The notes under the pieces were generated by a model that worked only from the letters and a program-made list of their open reading frames with translations, searched no databases and was not told the DNA's origin. A program made the translations under genes and the position numbers. A stretch of DNA of 14,682 bases from an uncultured Lacticaseibacillus sp. (GTDB taxonomy: Bacteria; Bacillota; Bacilli; Lactobacillales; Lactobacillaceae): assembly GCA_934293835.1 (NCBI GenBank), contig CAKQZO010000030.1, positions 1-14,682 on the forward strand. The letters run 5' to 3'. Numbering within the stretch: position 1 is the stretch's first letter; the number at the start of each line of letters is the position of its first letter. Positions 1 to 7,158 of this stretch are shown one piece after another.

Positions 1-552
1 TTGAAGTCGCATTATGACGAGACGAAATACGATCCCTTGGGCGGGGGCAGCCAGCACGATAAGCTGACTTACCGGGCGATCAGCCTGTCGCGGACGGCGA
101 ACTCGCATATCCTGCAGATGCGCCCCGATAGCTTGAAAGGCGTCCAGTGGGTCAGCTTCGGGGTGCCGACGTTCTGCCCGCATGTCCCGATGTTCACTAA
201 CGCCGATGATATCGACGAGACCTATGCCTATGTGCCCGAGAAGTTCGATCTCAAGTCGGCTTACTGGTTGTATGAGGCCTTGGCGATGGTGGTCGAAAGC
301 CATTACGCCGACTTCATTCAAGCTGACCTCGACTACCAAAAGGCGCTTGGCGAATGGGCGCGGCGGAAGCTGGCGACGGTCGCCCAAGCGGCCGGTGAGT
401 TGCAAGGTGCGGCCTTGACGGCGTATCTGACGACGCAAAATCATGAGATCATCGCCCACTATAACCAAGTTACGCGCGACTTCTTGTTTGAGCTGATCGC
501 GCAAGGCACCGAGTTATCGGCGCTCACCTTCAAGATGGATCCGAATCTCTAA
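1..552 (+). CDS. pepD: C69-family dipeptidase, C-terminal part (5' end outside window)
   Basis: The reading frame is open from the window edge to a TAA at 550-552 and gives 183 residues. The first codon (TTG) is just the edge, not a start. The run from the DPxGxGS-like stretch near residue 12, through 'YRAISLSRTANSHILQMRP' to 'WVSFGVPTFCPHVPMFTN', matches my recollection of the C-terminal half of lactobacillar PepD-type dipeptidases (family C69, about 470 residues). These are cytoplasmic N-terminal-nucleophile enzymes that cleave dipeptides. The catalytic N-terminal cysteine lies upstream and cannot be checked. A strong terminator follows immediately, so this is the last gene of its transcript. 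The family call rests on remembered sequence resemblance. Confidence 0.8.
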   Translation: MKSHYDETKYDPLGGGSQHDKLTYRAISLSRTANSHILQMRPDSLKGVQWVSFGVPTFCPHVPMFTNADDIDETYAYVPEKFDLKSAYWLYEALAMVVESHYADFIQADLDYQKALGEWARRKLATVAQAAGELQGAALTAYLTTQNHEIIAHYNQVTRDFLFELIAQGTELSALTFKMDPNL

Positions 553-556
553 ACTG

Positions 557-600
557 ACCGGCCTGCACATCCCTGAATCGTGGTGTGCAGGCCGGTTTTG
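557..600 (+). terminator. Rho-independent terminator after the dipeptidase gene
   Basis: A perfect 13-bp stem joins 557-569 (ACCGGCCTGCACA) to 584-596, with a 14-nt loop, and is followed by a short T tract. It begins five bases after the stop codon and separates the dipeptidase from the serine dehydratase operon. Confidence 0.9.
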
Positions 601-625
601 TGGTGCATGGCGCTCGACTACGCAG

Positions 626-656
626 GGTAATCGTGTTACCGTGTAACTATTAAAAT
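626..656 (+). promoter_or_regulatory. Probable sda promoter with overlapping dyads
   Basis: A TAAAAT hexamer at 651-656, within an AT-rich patch, is the best -10 for sdaAB. No good -35 is seen. In the place where it would be lie two overlapping inverted repeats: GGTAA-N5-TTACC (626-640) and GTTAC-CGT-GTAAC (635-647). This layout suggests a DNA-binding regulator at the promoter; which one is unknown. Confidence 0.45.
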
Positions 657-671
657 AGATGGAGATTAGCC

Positions 672-1337
672 ATGCCAGAAGTACGGTTTCACAGTGTTTT
701 TGATATTATCGGCCCCGTGATGGTCGGCCCCAGTTCATCGCACACCGCAGGCGCGGCGCGCATCGGCCGCGTGGTGCGGGAGATTTTCGGCGAGGCCCCG
801 ACGCGCATCGATGTGTATTTGTATGAATCTTTTGCCAAGACCTACCGTGGCCACGGCACCGACGTTGCGATCGTCGGCGGGTTGTTGGGAATGGCGCCTG
901 ATGATGCCCGGCTGCCGGATTCGTTGAAGATCGCCCACGAGCAAGGCATCAAGGTCACCTTCGTGCCGAAGTCGGATAAGGTCGATCATCCCAACTCGGC
1001 GCGCATCGTCTTGCAGCGCGGGGACCATAAGCTGACCGTTCTCGGCGAGTCGATCGGCGGAGGCAACATCCGCATTACCGAGCTAAACGGCTTTAAGATC
1101 TCGTTGTCGATGGGCACGCCGACCTACATCACGATTCATGACGATGTGCCGGGGATGATCGCGGCGGTGACCCAGATCTTCTCGGAAGCGACGATCAATA
1201 TCGGCACGATGACCGTCACTCGCGAGGCCAAAGGCGAGCGCGCCATCATGTTGATCGAAGTCGATGCTTACGAGCCGGCGATCTTGGCGAAGTTGCGGGA
1301 GTTGCCGCACATGGTCAATGTGACCTTCTTCGAATAG
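672..1337 (+). CDS. sdaAB: L-serine ammonia-lyase, iron-sulfur-dependent, beta subunit
   Basis: This 221-residue protein is the small subunit of the two-subunit Gram-positive L-serine dehydratase, which converts L-serine to pyruvate and ammonia in the cytoplasm. The N-terminal motif 'GPSSSHTAGAARIG' (about residues 19-32) is the family signature. The C-terminal 70 residues, from 'YITIHDDVPGMIAAVTQIF', form an ACT domain, a small-molecule-sensing fold. Length matches the family. The ATG at 672 has a GGAG at 661-664. It is followed after 13 bases by the catalytic alpha subunit and is clearly co-transcribed with it. An operator-like dyad lies in the promoter region at 626-647. Confidence 0.95.
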   Translation: MPEVRFHSVFDIIGPVMVGPSSSHTAGAARIGRVVREIFGEAPTRIDVYLYESFAKTYRGHGTDVAIVGGLLGMAPDDARLPDSLKIAHEQGIKVTFVPKSDKVDHPNSARIVLQRGDHKLTVLGESIGGGNIRITELNGFKISLSMGTPTYITIHDDVPGMIAAVTQIFSEATINIGTMTVTREAKGERAIMLIEVDAYEPAILAKLRELPHMVNVTFFE

Positions 1338-1350
1338 CGAGGTAGAGAAG

Positions 1351-2214
1351 ATGTTTTATACAATCAATGAATTAGTCGAACAAGCGCATGCCTACCCTTC
1401 CGTTGCCGAGTTGATGATCGCGACAGAGTTGGAGAATACCACCCGCACGCGCCAACAGATTCGGGAGCTGATGGCCCGCAACCTCGAGATCATGACGCAA
1501 TCCGTCAAAGAAGGCATCGCTGGCGTCAAGTCCGTCACTGGCCTGACCGGTGGTGAGGCCAAGAAGATGGATGCCTACATTCAAGCGGATGATTTTTTGT
1601 CCGGGCGGCCGATTCTTGAAGCTGTGCGCAACGCGGTGGCGGTGAATGAGGTCAACGCCAAGATGGGGTTGATCTGCGCGACGCCGACGGCTGGGTCCGC
1701 CGGGGTCTTGGCCGGCGTGCTGACGGCGGTCAAGGGCCGCTTGCACCTTGACTTAGACCAGCAGATCGACTTCTTGTTCACGGCTGGGGCGTTCGGGCTA
1801 GTCATCGCCAACAACGCTGGGATCGCCGGGGCAGAAGGCGGCTGTCAAGAAGAGGTGGGCTCGGCTGCGGCGATGGCCGCCGCGGCCTTGGTCTTGGCCA
1901 AAGGCGGCACGGTCGAACAGGCCAGCGCAGCCGTTGCCATCACGCTTCAGAACATGATGGGGCTGGTTTGTGATCCGGTGGCCGGCTTAGTCGAGGTGCC
2001 TTGCGTCAAGCGTAACGCCTTAGGGGCGAGTCAGGCGATGATCTCAGCAGATATGGCGCTGGCCGGAATGCAATCGGTCATTCCGACTGACGAGGTGATC
2101 GAGGCCGTGCGGCGCGTGGGCGTGCAACTGCCAAGCAACTTGCGCGAAACCGGTGAAGGTGGGTTGGCCGCGACGCCGACGGCAGTACGCCTCAAGCAAC
2201 AGATTTTCGGTTAA
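1351..2214 (+). CDS. sdaAA: L-serine ammonia-lyase, iron-sulfur-dependent, alpha subunit
   Basis: This 287-residue protein is the catalytic subunit of L-serine dehydratase and carries an oxygen-sensitive 4Fe-4S cluster. Cysteines at 165, 207 and 218 are spaced C-x41-C-x10-C, the arrangement known for the cluster ligands in this family; a further conserved-looking Cys is at 109 in 'LICATPTAGSAG'. The start ATG at 1351 is preceded by an AGGTAGAG-like ribosome site and lies 13 bases after the beta subunit's stop, so the two subunits are made from one message. The pathway role is serine catabolism to pyruvate. No clear terminator with a T tract follows. Confidence 0.95.
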   Translation: MFYTINELVEQAHAYPSVAELMIATELENTTRTRQQIRELMARNLEIMTQSVKEGIAGVKSVTGLTGGEAKKMDAYIQADDFLSGRPILEAVRNAVAVNEVNAKMGLICATPTAGSAGVLAGVLTAVKGRLHLDLDQQIDFLFTAGAFGLVIANNAGIAGAEGGCQEEVGSAAAMAAAALVLAKGGTVEQASAAVAITLQNMMGLVCDPVAGLVEVPCVKRNALGASQAMISADMALAGMQSVIPTDEVIEAVRRVGVQLPSNLRETGEGGLAATPTAVRLKQQIFG

Positions 2215-2257
2215 CCCCGGGATATTTTGCATTCTAGTATAGCCCGGCAGACAACTA

Positions 2258-2266
2258 TGTTATACT
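2258..2266 (+). promoter_or_regulatory. Extended -10 promoter of the 101-residue gene
   Basis: TG-T-TATACT is an almost ideal extended -10 element. No convincing -35 lies 16-18 bases upstream, as is common for extended -10 promoters. It precedes GAGGAG at 2282-2287 and the ATG at 2297. Confidence 0.6.
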
Positions 2267-2296
2267 TAATGTGAATTTGATGAGGAGTCGTGAAGT

Positions 2297-2602
2297 ATGG
2301 GTGAAGAAGACAACGATCGGATCTTGATCTTGGACGTGTTGGGCCGGATTAATAAACAATTAAACATTCATTCCAGCTCGTTGTTGTTTCTTGAATTTGG
2401 ATTTACGCAAGCTGAAATCGACGAGCTTAACCAGTTCATGATGACCCAGATGATCGCCGATCATACGGTTACGACCAAGGCGCTGGGACGCGTCGTCGAA
2501 GCCACTAAGCCGGAACTCGGCGGCGAACAGTCGCAAGCCTTCGCGGTGCGCTTGATGCGCGCTTGGGTCGAAGAAGGCATGTTCAAAGGCGTGATGGATT
2601 AA
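2297..2602 (+). CDS. Unrecognised small acidic protein (101 residues)
   Basis: I do not recognise the family. The frame is well supported: an extended -10 promoter at 2258-2266, a GAGGAG ribosome site nine bases before the ATG, and a strong terminator about 40 bases after the stop. The protein starts with an acidic segment (MGEEDND) and appears mostly helical. A hydrophobic-amphipathic stretch 'LLFLEFGFTQAEIDELNQFM' falls at about residues 29-48, and the C-terminal helix contains 'AFAVRLMRAWVEEGMFKGV'. There is no signal peptide, membrane segment or cysteine motif, so it is probably cytoplasmic. It is a single-gene unit convergent with the DUF554 gene. Confidence 0.8.
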   Translation: MGEEDNDRILILDVLGRINKQLNIHSSSLLFLEFGFTQAEIDELNQFMMTQMIADHTVTTKALGRVVEATKPELGGEQSQAFAVRLMRAWVEEGMFKGVMD

Positions 2603-2644
2603 AGTGCGTAGCCAAGTGGATAAGTTGCATGCGCAACGCTGAGG

Positions 2645-2708
2645 CTAAAACTAGCCCCCTGTAAAGCCTGATGTCAGGTCTTCGCAGGGGGCTAGTTTTA
2701 GGTTTTAA
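2645..2708. terminator. Bidirectional terminator between convergent genes
   Basis: A perfect 17-bp stem joins 2645-2661 to 2685-2701. It has A-rich and T-rich outer ends, so either strand yields a hairpin followed by U residues. A small internal hairpin (CCTGA/TCAGG) sits in the loop. It serves the 101-residue gene on the plus strand and the DUF554 gene on the minus strand. Confidence 0.9.
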
Positions 2709-2771
2709 GGCGTGAATCGGAACGTAAGATTAGACTACAAGCCAACTGGGTGGCATGTTCCCAGTCCTAGT

Positions 2772-3503
2772 TTACGCCAGCAGCGGGACGATGATCGTCA
2801 TCCACAGCCACGACAGGGGCATGACGAGCACCATGGCCGGAATCATGTCTGCTGTCGGGAACATCTTGACTTGCACCATGCGGAAGCCAGTTGCAAGCAT
2901 CAAGATGCCGCCTGCGGCCTTGAAGTCCAAGACCATGTTTGGGGTCGTCAACGGATAGATGGCCCCGGCAGCAAGGAACAACAGGAAGAAAATGATGAAT
3001 TGCGGAATCGCGATCAGTGCGACCACGTAACCGAGATTGGCGGCGAAGATGGCCGCGGTGAAAAAGTCCAGAATTGACTTGGAAATCAAGATCGACGTAT
3101 CACCATTCATCCCTTCGGTCAAGGCGCCGTAAATGCCGGTTCCCGATGCGCAGAAAAGGACGATCACGGTGACCAGAGTCGCGTCGAATTCTTTTTCGCT
3201 CATGCCTGAGCTGGTGTTGGGAATAAATTTGACGATGAATGTCTGCATCGCTTTAGCACCGCGGTTGATCCAATCACCGAGATGGATCAAGAGCCCTAAG
3301 GCGGTGCCCAAGATAATGGCAAAAATAACGGCGGACATGTTTTTCATCGGGGCGATAGAGAATATGCCCATGGTCATCGAACAAGCGCCGAATACCATGT
3401 TCAGTCCCGCCTTGAAAGCGGCGGACATGTGCTTGCCGCCTAAAGCGCCAAAGACACCGCCCAGTAAGACGGATAACGCGTTAATTGTAATGCCGATTGG
3501 CAT
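2772..3503 (-). CDS. DUF554 family integral membrane protein
   Basis: This 243-residue protein is strongly hydrophobic, with about six to seven predicted membrane segments. Its start, 'MPIGITINALSVLLGGVFGALGG', and the glycine-rich segment near residues 45-75 are typical of the DUF554 family (Escherichia coli YqgA and Bacillus YdfK are members), whose substrate and function are not established to my knowledge. The ATG has an AGGAGG site (3513-3518 on the plus strand). The gene is divergent from the LysR regulator and shares a 144-bp intergenic region containing a perfect palindrome at 3542-3556. This invites the inference that the LysR protein controls it together with the decarboxylase operon, and that it might move an aromatic acid or its product. 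That transport role is speculation. Confidence 0.85.
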   Translation of the reverse strand: MPIGITINALSVLLGGVFGALGGKHMSAAFKAGLNMVFGACSMTMGIFSIAPMKNMSAVIFAIILGTALGLLIHLGDWINRGAKAMQTFIVKFIPNTSSGMSEKEFDATLVTVIVLFCASGTGIYGALTEGMNGDTSILISKSILDFFTAAIFAANLGYVVALIAIPQFIIFFLLFLAAGAIYPLTTPNMVLDFKAAGGILMLATGFRMVQVKMFPTADMIPAMVLVMPLSWLWMTIIVPLLA

Positions 3504-3541
3504 GAAAATGGCCTCCTGAAGTCTCGCATTGCCTCGAGACT

Positions 3542-3556
3542 ATTTTTCTGAAAAAT
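3542..3556. promoter_or_regulatory. Perfect 15-bp palindrome, candidate LysR operator
   Basis: ATTTTTC-T-GAAAAAT is a perfect inverted repeat of seven bases around one central base. It lies between the divergent DUF554 and LysR genes. Its core TTTCTGAA recurs in front of lpdC at 4552-4559. Assignment to the LysR protein is inference. Confidence 0.45.
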
Positions 3557-3564
3557 CAATGTTT

Positions 3565-3594
3565 AGTTTAGCCGGAGAGGTGATGCGAAAACAA
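3565..3594 (-). promoter_or_regulatory. Candidate promoter of the DUF554 gene
   Basis: Read on the minus strand, TTGTTT (3589-3594) and TAAACT (3565-3570) are separated by 18 bases. The palindrome at 3542-3556 would then lie just downstream of the transcription start, a position suited to repression. Confidence 0.4.
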
Positions 3595-3605
3595 TTCGCG
3601 TCCTG

Positions 3606-3614
3606 TGGTAAACT
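3606..3614 (+). promoter_or_regulatory. Candidate extended -10 promoter of the lysR gene
   Basis: TG-G-TAAACT is an extended -10 element 33 bases before the chosen lysR start. The -35 region is poor. Confidence 0.4.
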
Positions 3615-3647
3615 ATTCCAAAAGCGAATGCTGTTATGGAGGAAAAT

Positions 3648-4523
3648 ATGGACACGCATAAATTGGCTAGTTTTGTTGATCTTGCCCAGACGCTCAACTA
3701 CACCGAAACCGCGGCGCGGCGCTTCACGACCCAGGCGACGATCTCCAAGCAGATCAAGTCTTTGGAGCAGGCACTGAACGTCAAGCTCGTTGACCGCACG
3801 CACCGCGCGATCACGCTGACACCGGCGGGGCAGCTGGTGTTGCCTTACGCGCAGCAAATCGTCGCGGCGACCCACCGCATGGAGGCAGCTGTTCAGGCCC
3901 AAAGCGTTCAGGCCCAAAAGCAGCTGGTGGTGCGGACGATTCCTTCGATCGGACAGTATCGCGCCTTCAACCTGCTCGCCGCCTTCAGCAAGCAGCATCC
4001 CGAAATCGACATGCAGTTCACGGAAGCGGAAACCGCGACCCTGATTCCGGCGCTTGATGACGAGTCGGCGGATGTCATCTTCACGCGCCTGTTTCAGACA
4101 CCGGCCAAAAAGTATGCCATCTTAGCAGAAGAAACGGATCATTTTGTCGCCTTGTTCCCGGCGACACATCCGTTGGCTAAGGCCCAAACGGTGACGATCG
4201 CCGATCTGGCCGATGAATCCTTGTTGCTGTTGAGCAACGCGACCGGCCTTTACGCGCCTGTGCGGCGCTTGATGGCAGAGGCAGGGGTCTATCCGCAGAT
4301 CAGCTACACCGGCCAGCGCATCGATCTGGTCGCCGGCATGGTCAATCGTGGCATGGGTGTGGCCATCATGATGGCGCAGTCTGTGCCGTTGGCGGCATTC
4401 CCTGACGTTGTGGCCGTGCCGATCACGCCGGTAATCAATAGCCGGCTGGCCTTCATGAAGTTGGCCGCACACCGTACACCTGCCACGGATATGTTTTGGC
4501 GATTTGTTGCGGCACAAGCGTGA
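3648..4523 (+). CDS. LysR-type transcriptional regulator
   Basis: The ATG at 3648 (MDTHKLASF) is chosen over the in-frame ATG at 3636 because GGAGG lies at 3638-3642, just upstream of it; this gives 291 residues, normal for LysR proteins. The N-terminal winged helix-turn-helix is at about residues 1-60 ('LNYTETAARRFTTQATISKQIKSLE'), followed by the linker helix and a periplasmic-binding-like effector domain from about residue 95. The gene sits directly upstream of lpdC on the same strand and divergent from DUF554. The Bacillus subtilis phenolic-acid decarboxylase genes bsdBCD also have a neighbouring LysR activator, so this protein probably responds to a hydroxyaromatic acid. The linker helix carries a 5-residue tandem repeat (VQAQS/VQAQK) from a 15-bp DNA duplication at 3891-3920. 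Confidence 0.9.
   Translation: MDTHKLASFVDLAQTLNYTETAARRFTTQATISKQIKSLEQALNVKLVDRTHRAITLTPAGQLVLPYAQQIVAATHRMEAAVQAQSVQAQKQLVVRTIPSIGQYRAFNLLAAFSKQHPEIDMQFTEAETATLIPALDDESADVIFTRLFQTPAKKYAILAEETDHFVALFPATHPLAKAQTVTIADLADESLLLLSNATGLYAPVRRLMAEAGVYPQISYTGQRIDLVAGMVNRGMGVAIMMAQSVPLAAFPDVVAVPITPVINSRLAFMKLAAHRTPATDMFWRFVAAQA
3891..3920 (+). repeat. 15-bp tandem duplication inside lysR
   Basis: Two in-frame copies of a 15-bp unit, identical over the first 13 bases (GTTCAGGCCCAAA at 3891-3903 and 3906-3918), encode VQAQS-VQAQK. They fall at about residues 82-91, in the helix linking the DNA-binding and effector domains. Confidence 0.8.
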
Positions 4524-4550
4524 TAGTCGCATTTGGAATAGGTCGTAGGG

Positions 4551-4590
4551 ATTTCTGAATGGTTTCGGCCAGCGTGACGACGCATAATAA
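4551..4590 (+). promoter_or_regulatory. Candidate activator-dependent promoter of lpdCBD
   Basis: A CATAAT (4583-4588) or overlapping TAATAA (4585-4590) can serve as -10, with no consensus -35. ATTTCTGAAT (4551-4560) lies just where an activator would bind and shares TTTCTGAA with the palindrome at 3542-3556. No terminator is seen after lysR, so some read-through from lysR is also possible. Confidence 0.4.
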
Positions 4591-4628
4591 AGACATCAAC
4601 AAATATGCCATCACGGAGGTCAACAAAC

Positions 4629-6104
4629 ATGTCAGAACAACCATACGATCTACGGCGCGGCTTAGCCGAAATCCAAAACATTCCCGGCCAATATCACGAA
4701 ACCGATAAACTGATCGATCCAGATGCCGATTTGGCAGGGGTCTATCGTTATATCGGCGCAGGCGGCACGGTGAAGCGTCCGACCCAAGAAGGGCCGACGA
4801 TGATGTTTAATCAGGTCAAAGGCTTCCCGAACTCCCGCGTCTTGATCGGCTTGCAGGCCTCGCGTCAACGGGTTGCCGACATCTTGCACAAAGACGTCAA
4901 GCACCTCGGTCAGGCCTTGAACGAAGCGGTGATGCATCCGGTTGCGCCAGTCGAGGTCAGTCGCGAAGCCGCGCCAGCCCAAGAGGTGGTCCACCTGGCC
5001 TCAGAGGCAGGGTTTGATATTCGAAAGTTACTCGCCGCGCCGACCAACACGCCAGACGATGCCGGCCCGTATATCACTATGGGGGTGGTCTACGGCCATT
5101 CGGTTGACGGCCAGGAATCTGACGTGACGATCCACCGGATGGTCTTGGAAGACAAAGACACTATCGGCATGTATATCATGCCAGGCGGGCGGCACATAGG
5201 CGCGTTCTTGAAGGAATATGAAGCGATCAACCAGCCGATGCCGATCACAATTAATATCGGGCTCGACCCGGCGATCACAATCGGGGCGACGTTCGAGCCA
5301 CCGACAACCCCACTGGGCTATAACGAGTTGCAAGTTGCCGGGGCGCTGCGTGAGCAGCCAGTGCAGATCGTGCAAGGCGTCGCGGTCGATGCCAAGGCGA
5401 TCGCCCGATCTGAATGGGTGATCGAAGCCGAAATTCAGCCGAATACGAAGATGCAAGAAGACATCAACACGAACTCCGGATACGCGATGCCGGAGTTCCC
5501 GGGATACAACGGGACGGCGAATCCGGCGGTGAATGTCGTGAAAATCAAAGCGGTCACGCATCGGCAGGATAATCCAATCGTCCAAACAACGATCGGCCCG
5601 TCTGAAGAACACGTCTCGATGGCCGGGATTCCGACAGAGGCTTCGATCTTGAACTTGGTCGACCGCGCGATTCCAGGCAAAGTCACGAACGTGTATAACG
5701 CCCCTGCCGGTGGCGGCAAGCTGATGACGATCATGCAGATTCATAAGGATGACATTAACGATGAAGGCATCCAGCGCCAGGCGGCCTTGTTGGCCTTTTC
5801 CGCGTTCAAAGAGTTGAAAACCGTGATCTTGGTGGATGAAGACGTCGATATTTTCGACTGGAACGACGTGATGTGGACGATCAACACGCGCTTCCAGGCC
5901 GACCGCGATATCATGGTGCTGGAAGGCCTCAGGAATCACCCGCTCGATCCGTCTGAGTTACCCGAATACGATCCGGCCCGCATCCGCCAGCGTGGGATGT
6001 CGTCTAAGTTGGTCTTAGACGGCACGGTACCATATGACATGAAAGATAAGTTTGTGCGTGCGCCGTTCAAGGAAATGCCGAACTGGGAAGATTATTTGAA
6101 GTAG
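4629..6104 (+). CDS. lpdC: UbiD-family hydroxyarylic acid decarboxylase, catalytic subunit (gallate/protocatechuate type)
   Basis: The ATG at 4629 has GGAGGT eight bases upstream (4615-4620) and gives 491 residues, the size of Lactiplantibacillus LpdC and enterobacterial AroY (about 490-500). The enzyme uses prenylated FMN to decarboxylate hydroxybenzoates such as gallate or protocatechuate in the cytoplasm. Visible UbiD features are 'GPYITMGVVYGHSVDG' (about 146-161), 'MPGGRHIGAF' with Arg188, 'IGLDPAITIGATFEPP' (210-225) and 'AMPEFPGY' with Glu289. As I recall, AroY active-site residues include Arg188, Glu289, His327, Lys363 and His436; here Arg188, Glu289, His328, Lys364 and His437 line up, though no structural check was possible. 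The gene precedes lpdB by 18 bases. The exact substrate (gallate, protocatechuate or another hydroxybenzoate) cannot be decided from sequence. Confidence 0.9.
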   Translation: MSEQPYDLRRGLAEIQNIPGQYHETDKLIDPDADLAGVYRYIGAGGTVKRPTQEGPTMMFNQVKGFPNSRVLIGLQASRQRVADILHKDVKHLGQALNEAVMHPVAPVEVSREAAPAQEVVHLASEAGFDIRKLLAAPTNTPDDAGPYITMGVVYGHSVDGQESDVTIHRMVLEDKDTIGMYIMPGGRHIGAFLKEYEAINQPMPITINIGLDPAITIGATFEPPTTPLGYNELQVAGALREQPVQIVQGVAVDAKAIARSEWVIEAEIQPNTKMQEDINTNSGYAMPEFPGYNGTANPAVNVVKIKAVTHRQDNPIVQTTIGPSEEHVSMAGIPTEASILNLVDRAIPGKVTNVYNAPAGGGKLMTIMQIHKDDINDEGIQRQAALLAFSAFKELKTVILVDEDVDIFDWNDVMWTINTRFQADRDIMVLEGLRNHPLDPSELPEYDPARIRQRGMSSKLVLDGTVPYDMKDKFVRAPFKEMPNWEDYLK

Positions 6105-6122
6105 TTGAAAGGAAGACAGGAT

Positions 6123-6719
6123 ATGAAGCGAATCATTGTGGCGATATCAGGTGCCAGCGGCACGATCTACGGAATTCGACTCCTAGAGGCGCTCCACGCC
6201 AATCCTGAAGTTGAAGTCCACTTGGTGACGAGCCCTTGGGCCAAAGAGAATCTGGCGGTGGAAGCCACCGGCTACAATGAGGCGCAAGTCAACGCGTTGG
6301 CTGATGCGGTTTATGATCCGCGGAACATGGGCGCAACGATCGCCAGCGGCAGTTTCTTACATGATGGGATGGTGATCGTCCCGGCCAGCATGAAGACCGT
6401 CGCGGCGGTGGCTAGTGGGCTGGGTGATTCGCTGATCGGGCGGGCGGCTGACGTCACGCTCAAAGAGCGCCGACCGTTGATCATAGTGCCGCGCGAGACG
6501 CCTTTCAACCAGATTCATTTGGAAAACATGCTCAAGCTGGCGCGGATGGGCGTCGAGATCATTCCGCCGATTCCGGCCTTTTATCAGCGGCCGAAGACGA
6601 TTGATGACCTGATTGCCCACACCACGATGAAGCTGTTAGATCATCTGCATCTAAGCCCTGATTCGGCTTCGCGGTGGCCGGGGTTGGCTACGGCCAAGCA
6701 GGCGGCGCGCCATGAATGA
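6123..6719 (+). CDS. lpdB: UbiX-like flavin prenyltransferase of the decarboxylase operon
   Basis: The start at ATG 6123 (MKRIIVAISGASG) is preferred over an upstream in-frame TTG at 6105, because AAAGGAAG sits at a suitable distance before it; this gives 198 residues. UbiX-type proteins attach a dimethylallyl group to FMN, producing the prenylated FMN needed by the UbiD partner. The nucleotide-binding 'SGASGTIYGIRLLEAL' is at about 9-24. The central 'SGSFLHDGMVIVPASMKTVA' and 'IIVPRETPFNQIHLENM' are typical of the family. It lies between lpdC and lpdD and overlaps lpdD by eight bases, which points to translational coupling. Confidence 0.93.
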   Translation: MKRIIVAISGASGTIYGIRLLEALHANPEVEVHLVTSPWAKENLAVEATGYNEAQVNALADAVYDPRNMGATIASGSFLHDGMVIVPASMKTVAAVASGLGDSLIGRAADVTLKERRPLIIVPRETPFNQIHLENMLKLARMGVEIIPPIPAFYQRPKTIDDLIAHTTMKLLDHLHLSPDSASRWPGLATAKQAARHE

Positions 6720-7107
6720 TCAGGTGTTCACCGAGACTCAAGCGGGGTACGCGATGCGAGTGCGCCTGACGCGGCAGAGCCAAGACGTCTTGTTAGAACT
6801 GACCGGCGGGGATGTTCCCCACTTCGGGGTTGTCACGACCGTCGGCCAAGATGGGGTGCACACGCACGCGCTACCTAGCCGCCCCGGGCATGTCCATCAA
6901 GAAGGCGTCCTCACAGAACAGTTGGCCCAGGCCATCGCTTCCGTGTTGTCGGGCAATGCGATCATCGTTGCGGGCATGCATGTCAACACGATCACGCCGG
7001 CGCAGATGACCGCCGCAGTCGAGATGACGGCACGGTTTGGGCGACAGGTGCATGACTGGCTGCTGGCTCATCCGGTGACACCGGTCCCTGAATTTTTCGC
7101 CAAATAA
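6712..7107 (+). CDS. lpdD: LpdD-like accessory protein of the prenyl-FMN decarboxylase
   Basis: This 131-residue protein matches, from memory, the small third component of lactobacillar gallate decarboxylase operons, described as a prenylated-flavin chaperone-like protein. Evidence is the position directly after lpdC-lpdB, the length, and the histidine-rich stretch 'THALPSRPGHVHQEGVL' near residues 50-66. The ATG at 6712 lies inside the end of lpdB, with AGGCGG just upstream. It is not required for the chemistry in every family member, and its precise function is unclear to me. The strong terminator that follows ends the operon. Confidence 0.8.
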   Translation: MNDQVFTETQAGYAMRVRLTRQSQDVLLELTGGDVPHFGVVTTVGQDGVHTHALPSRPGHVHQEGVLTEQLAQAIASVLSGNAIIVAGMHVNTITPAQMTAAVEMTARFGRQVHDWLLAHPVTPVPEFFAK

Positions 7108-7111
7108 TCTG

Positions 7112-7158
7112 AAGTCAACAAGACAAGTGCGCGATTGTGCTTGTCCTGTTGGCTTTTT
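7112..7158 (+). terminator. Terminator of the lpdCBD operon
   Basis: An imperfect stem pairs 7112-7127 with 7140-7156 (AGTCAACA with TGTTGGCT, then GACAAG with CTTGTC), followed by TTTTT. It starts a few bases after the lpdD stop. Confidence 0.8.

Noticed and set aside
2217..2247. A CCGGG/CCCGG hairpin as terminator of the sda operon.
   Set aside because: The stem is five bases with a 21-base loop, and no T tract follows; it overlaps the next promoter region.
5028..5939. A long minus-strand open frame (303 codons) opposite lpdC.
   Set aside because: It is a shadow of the conserved UbiD frame in GC-rich DNA and has no ribosome site or recognisable motifs.
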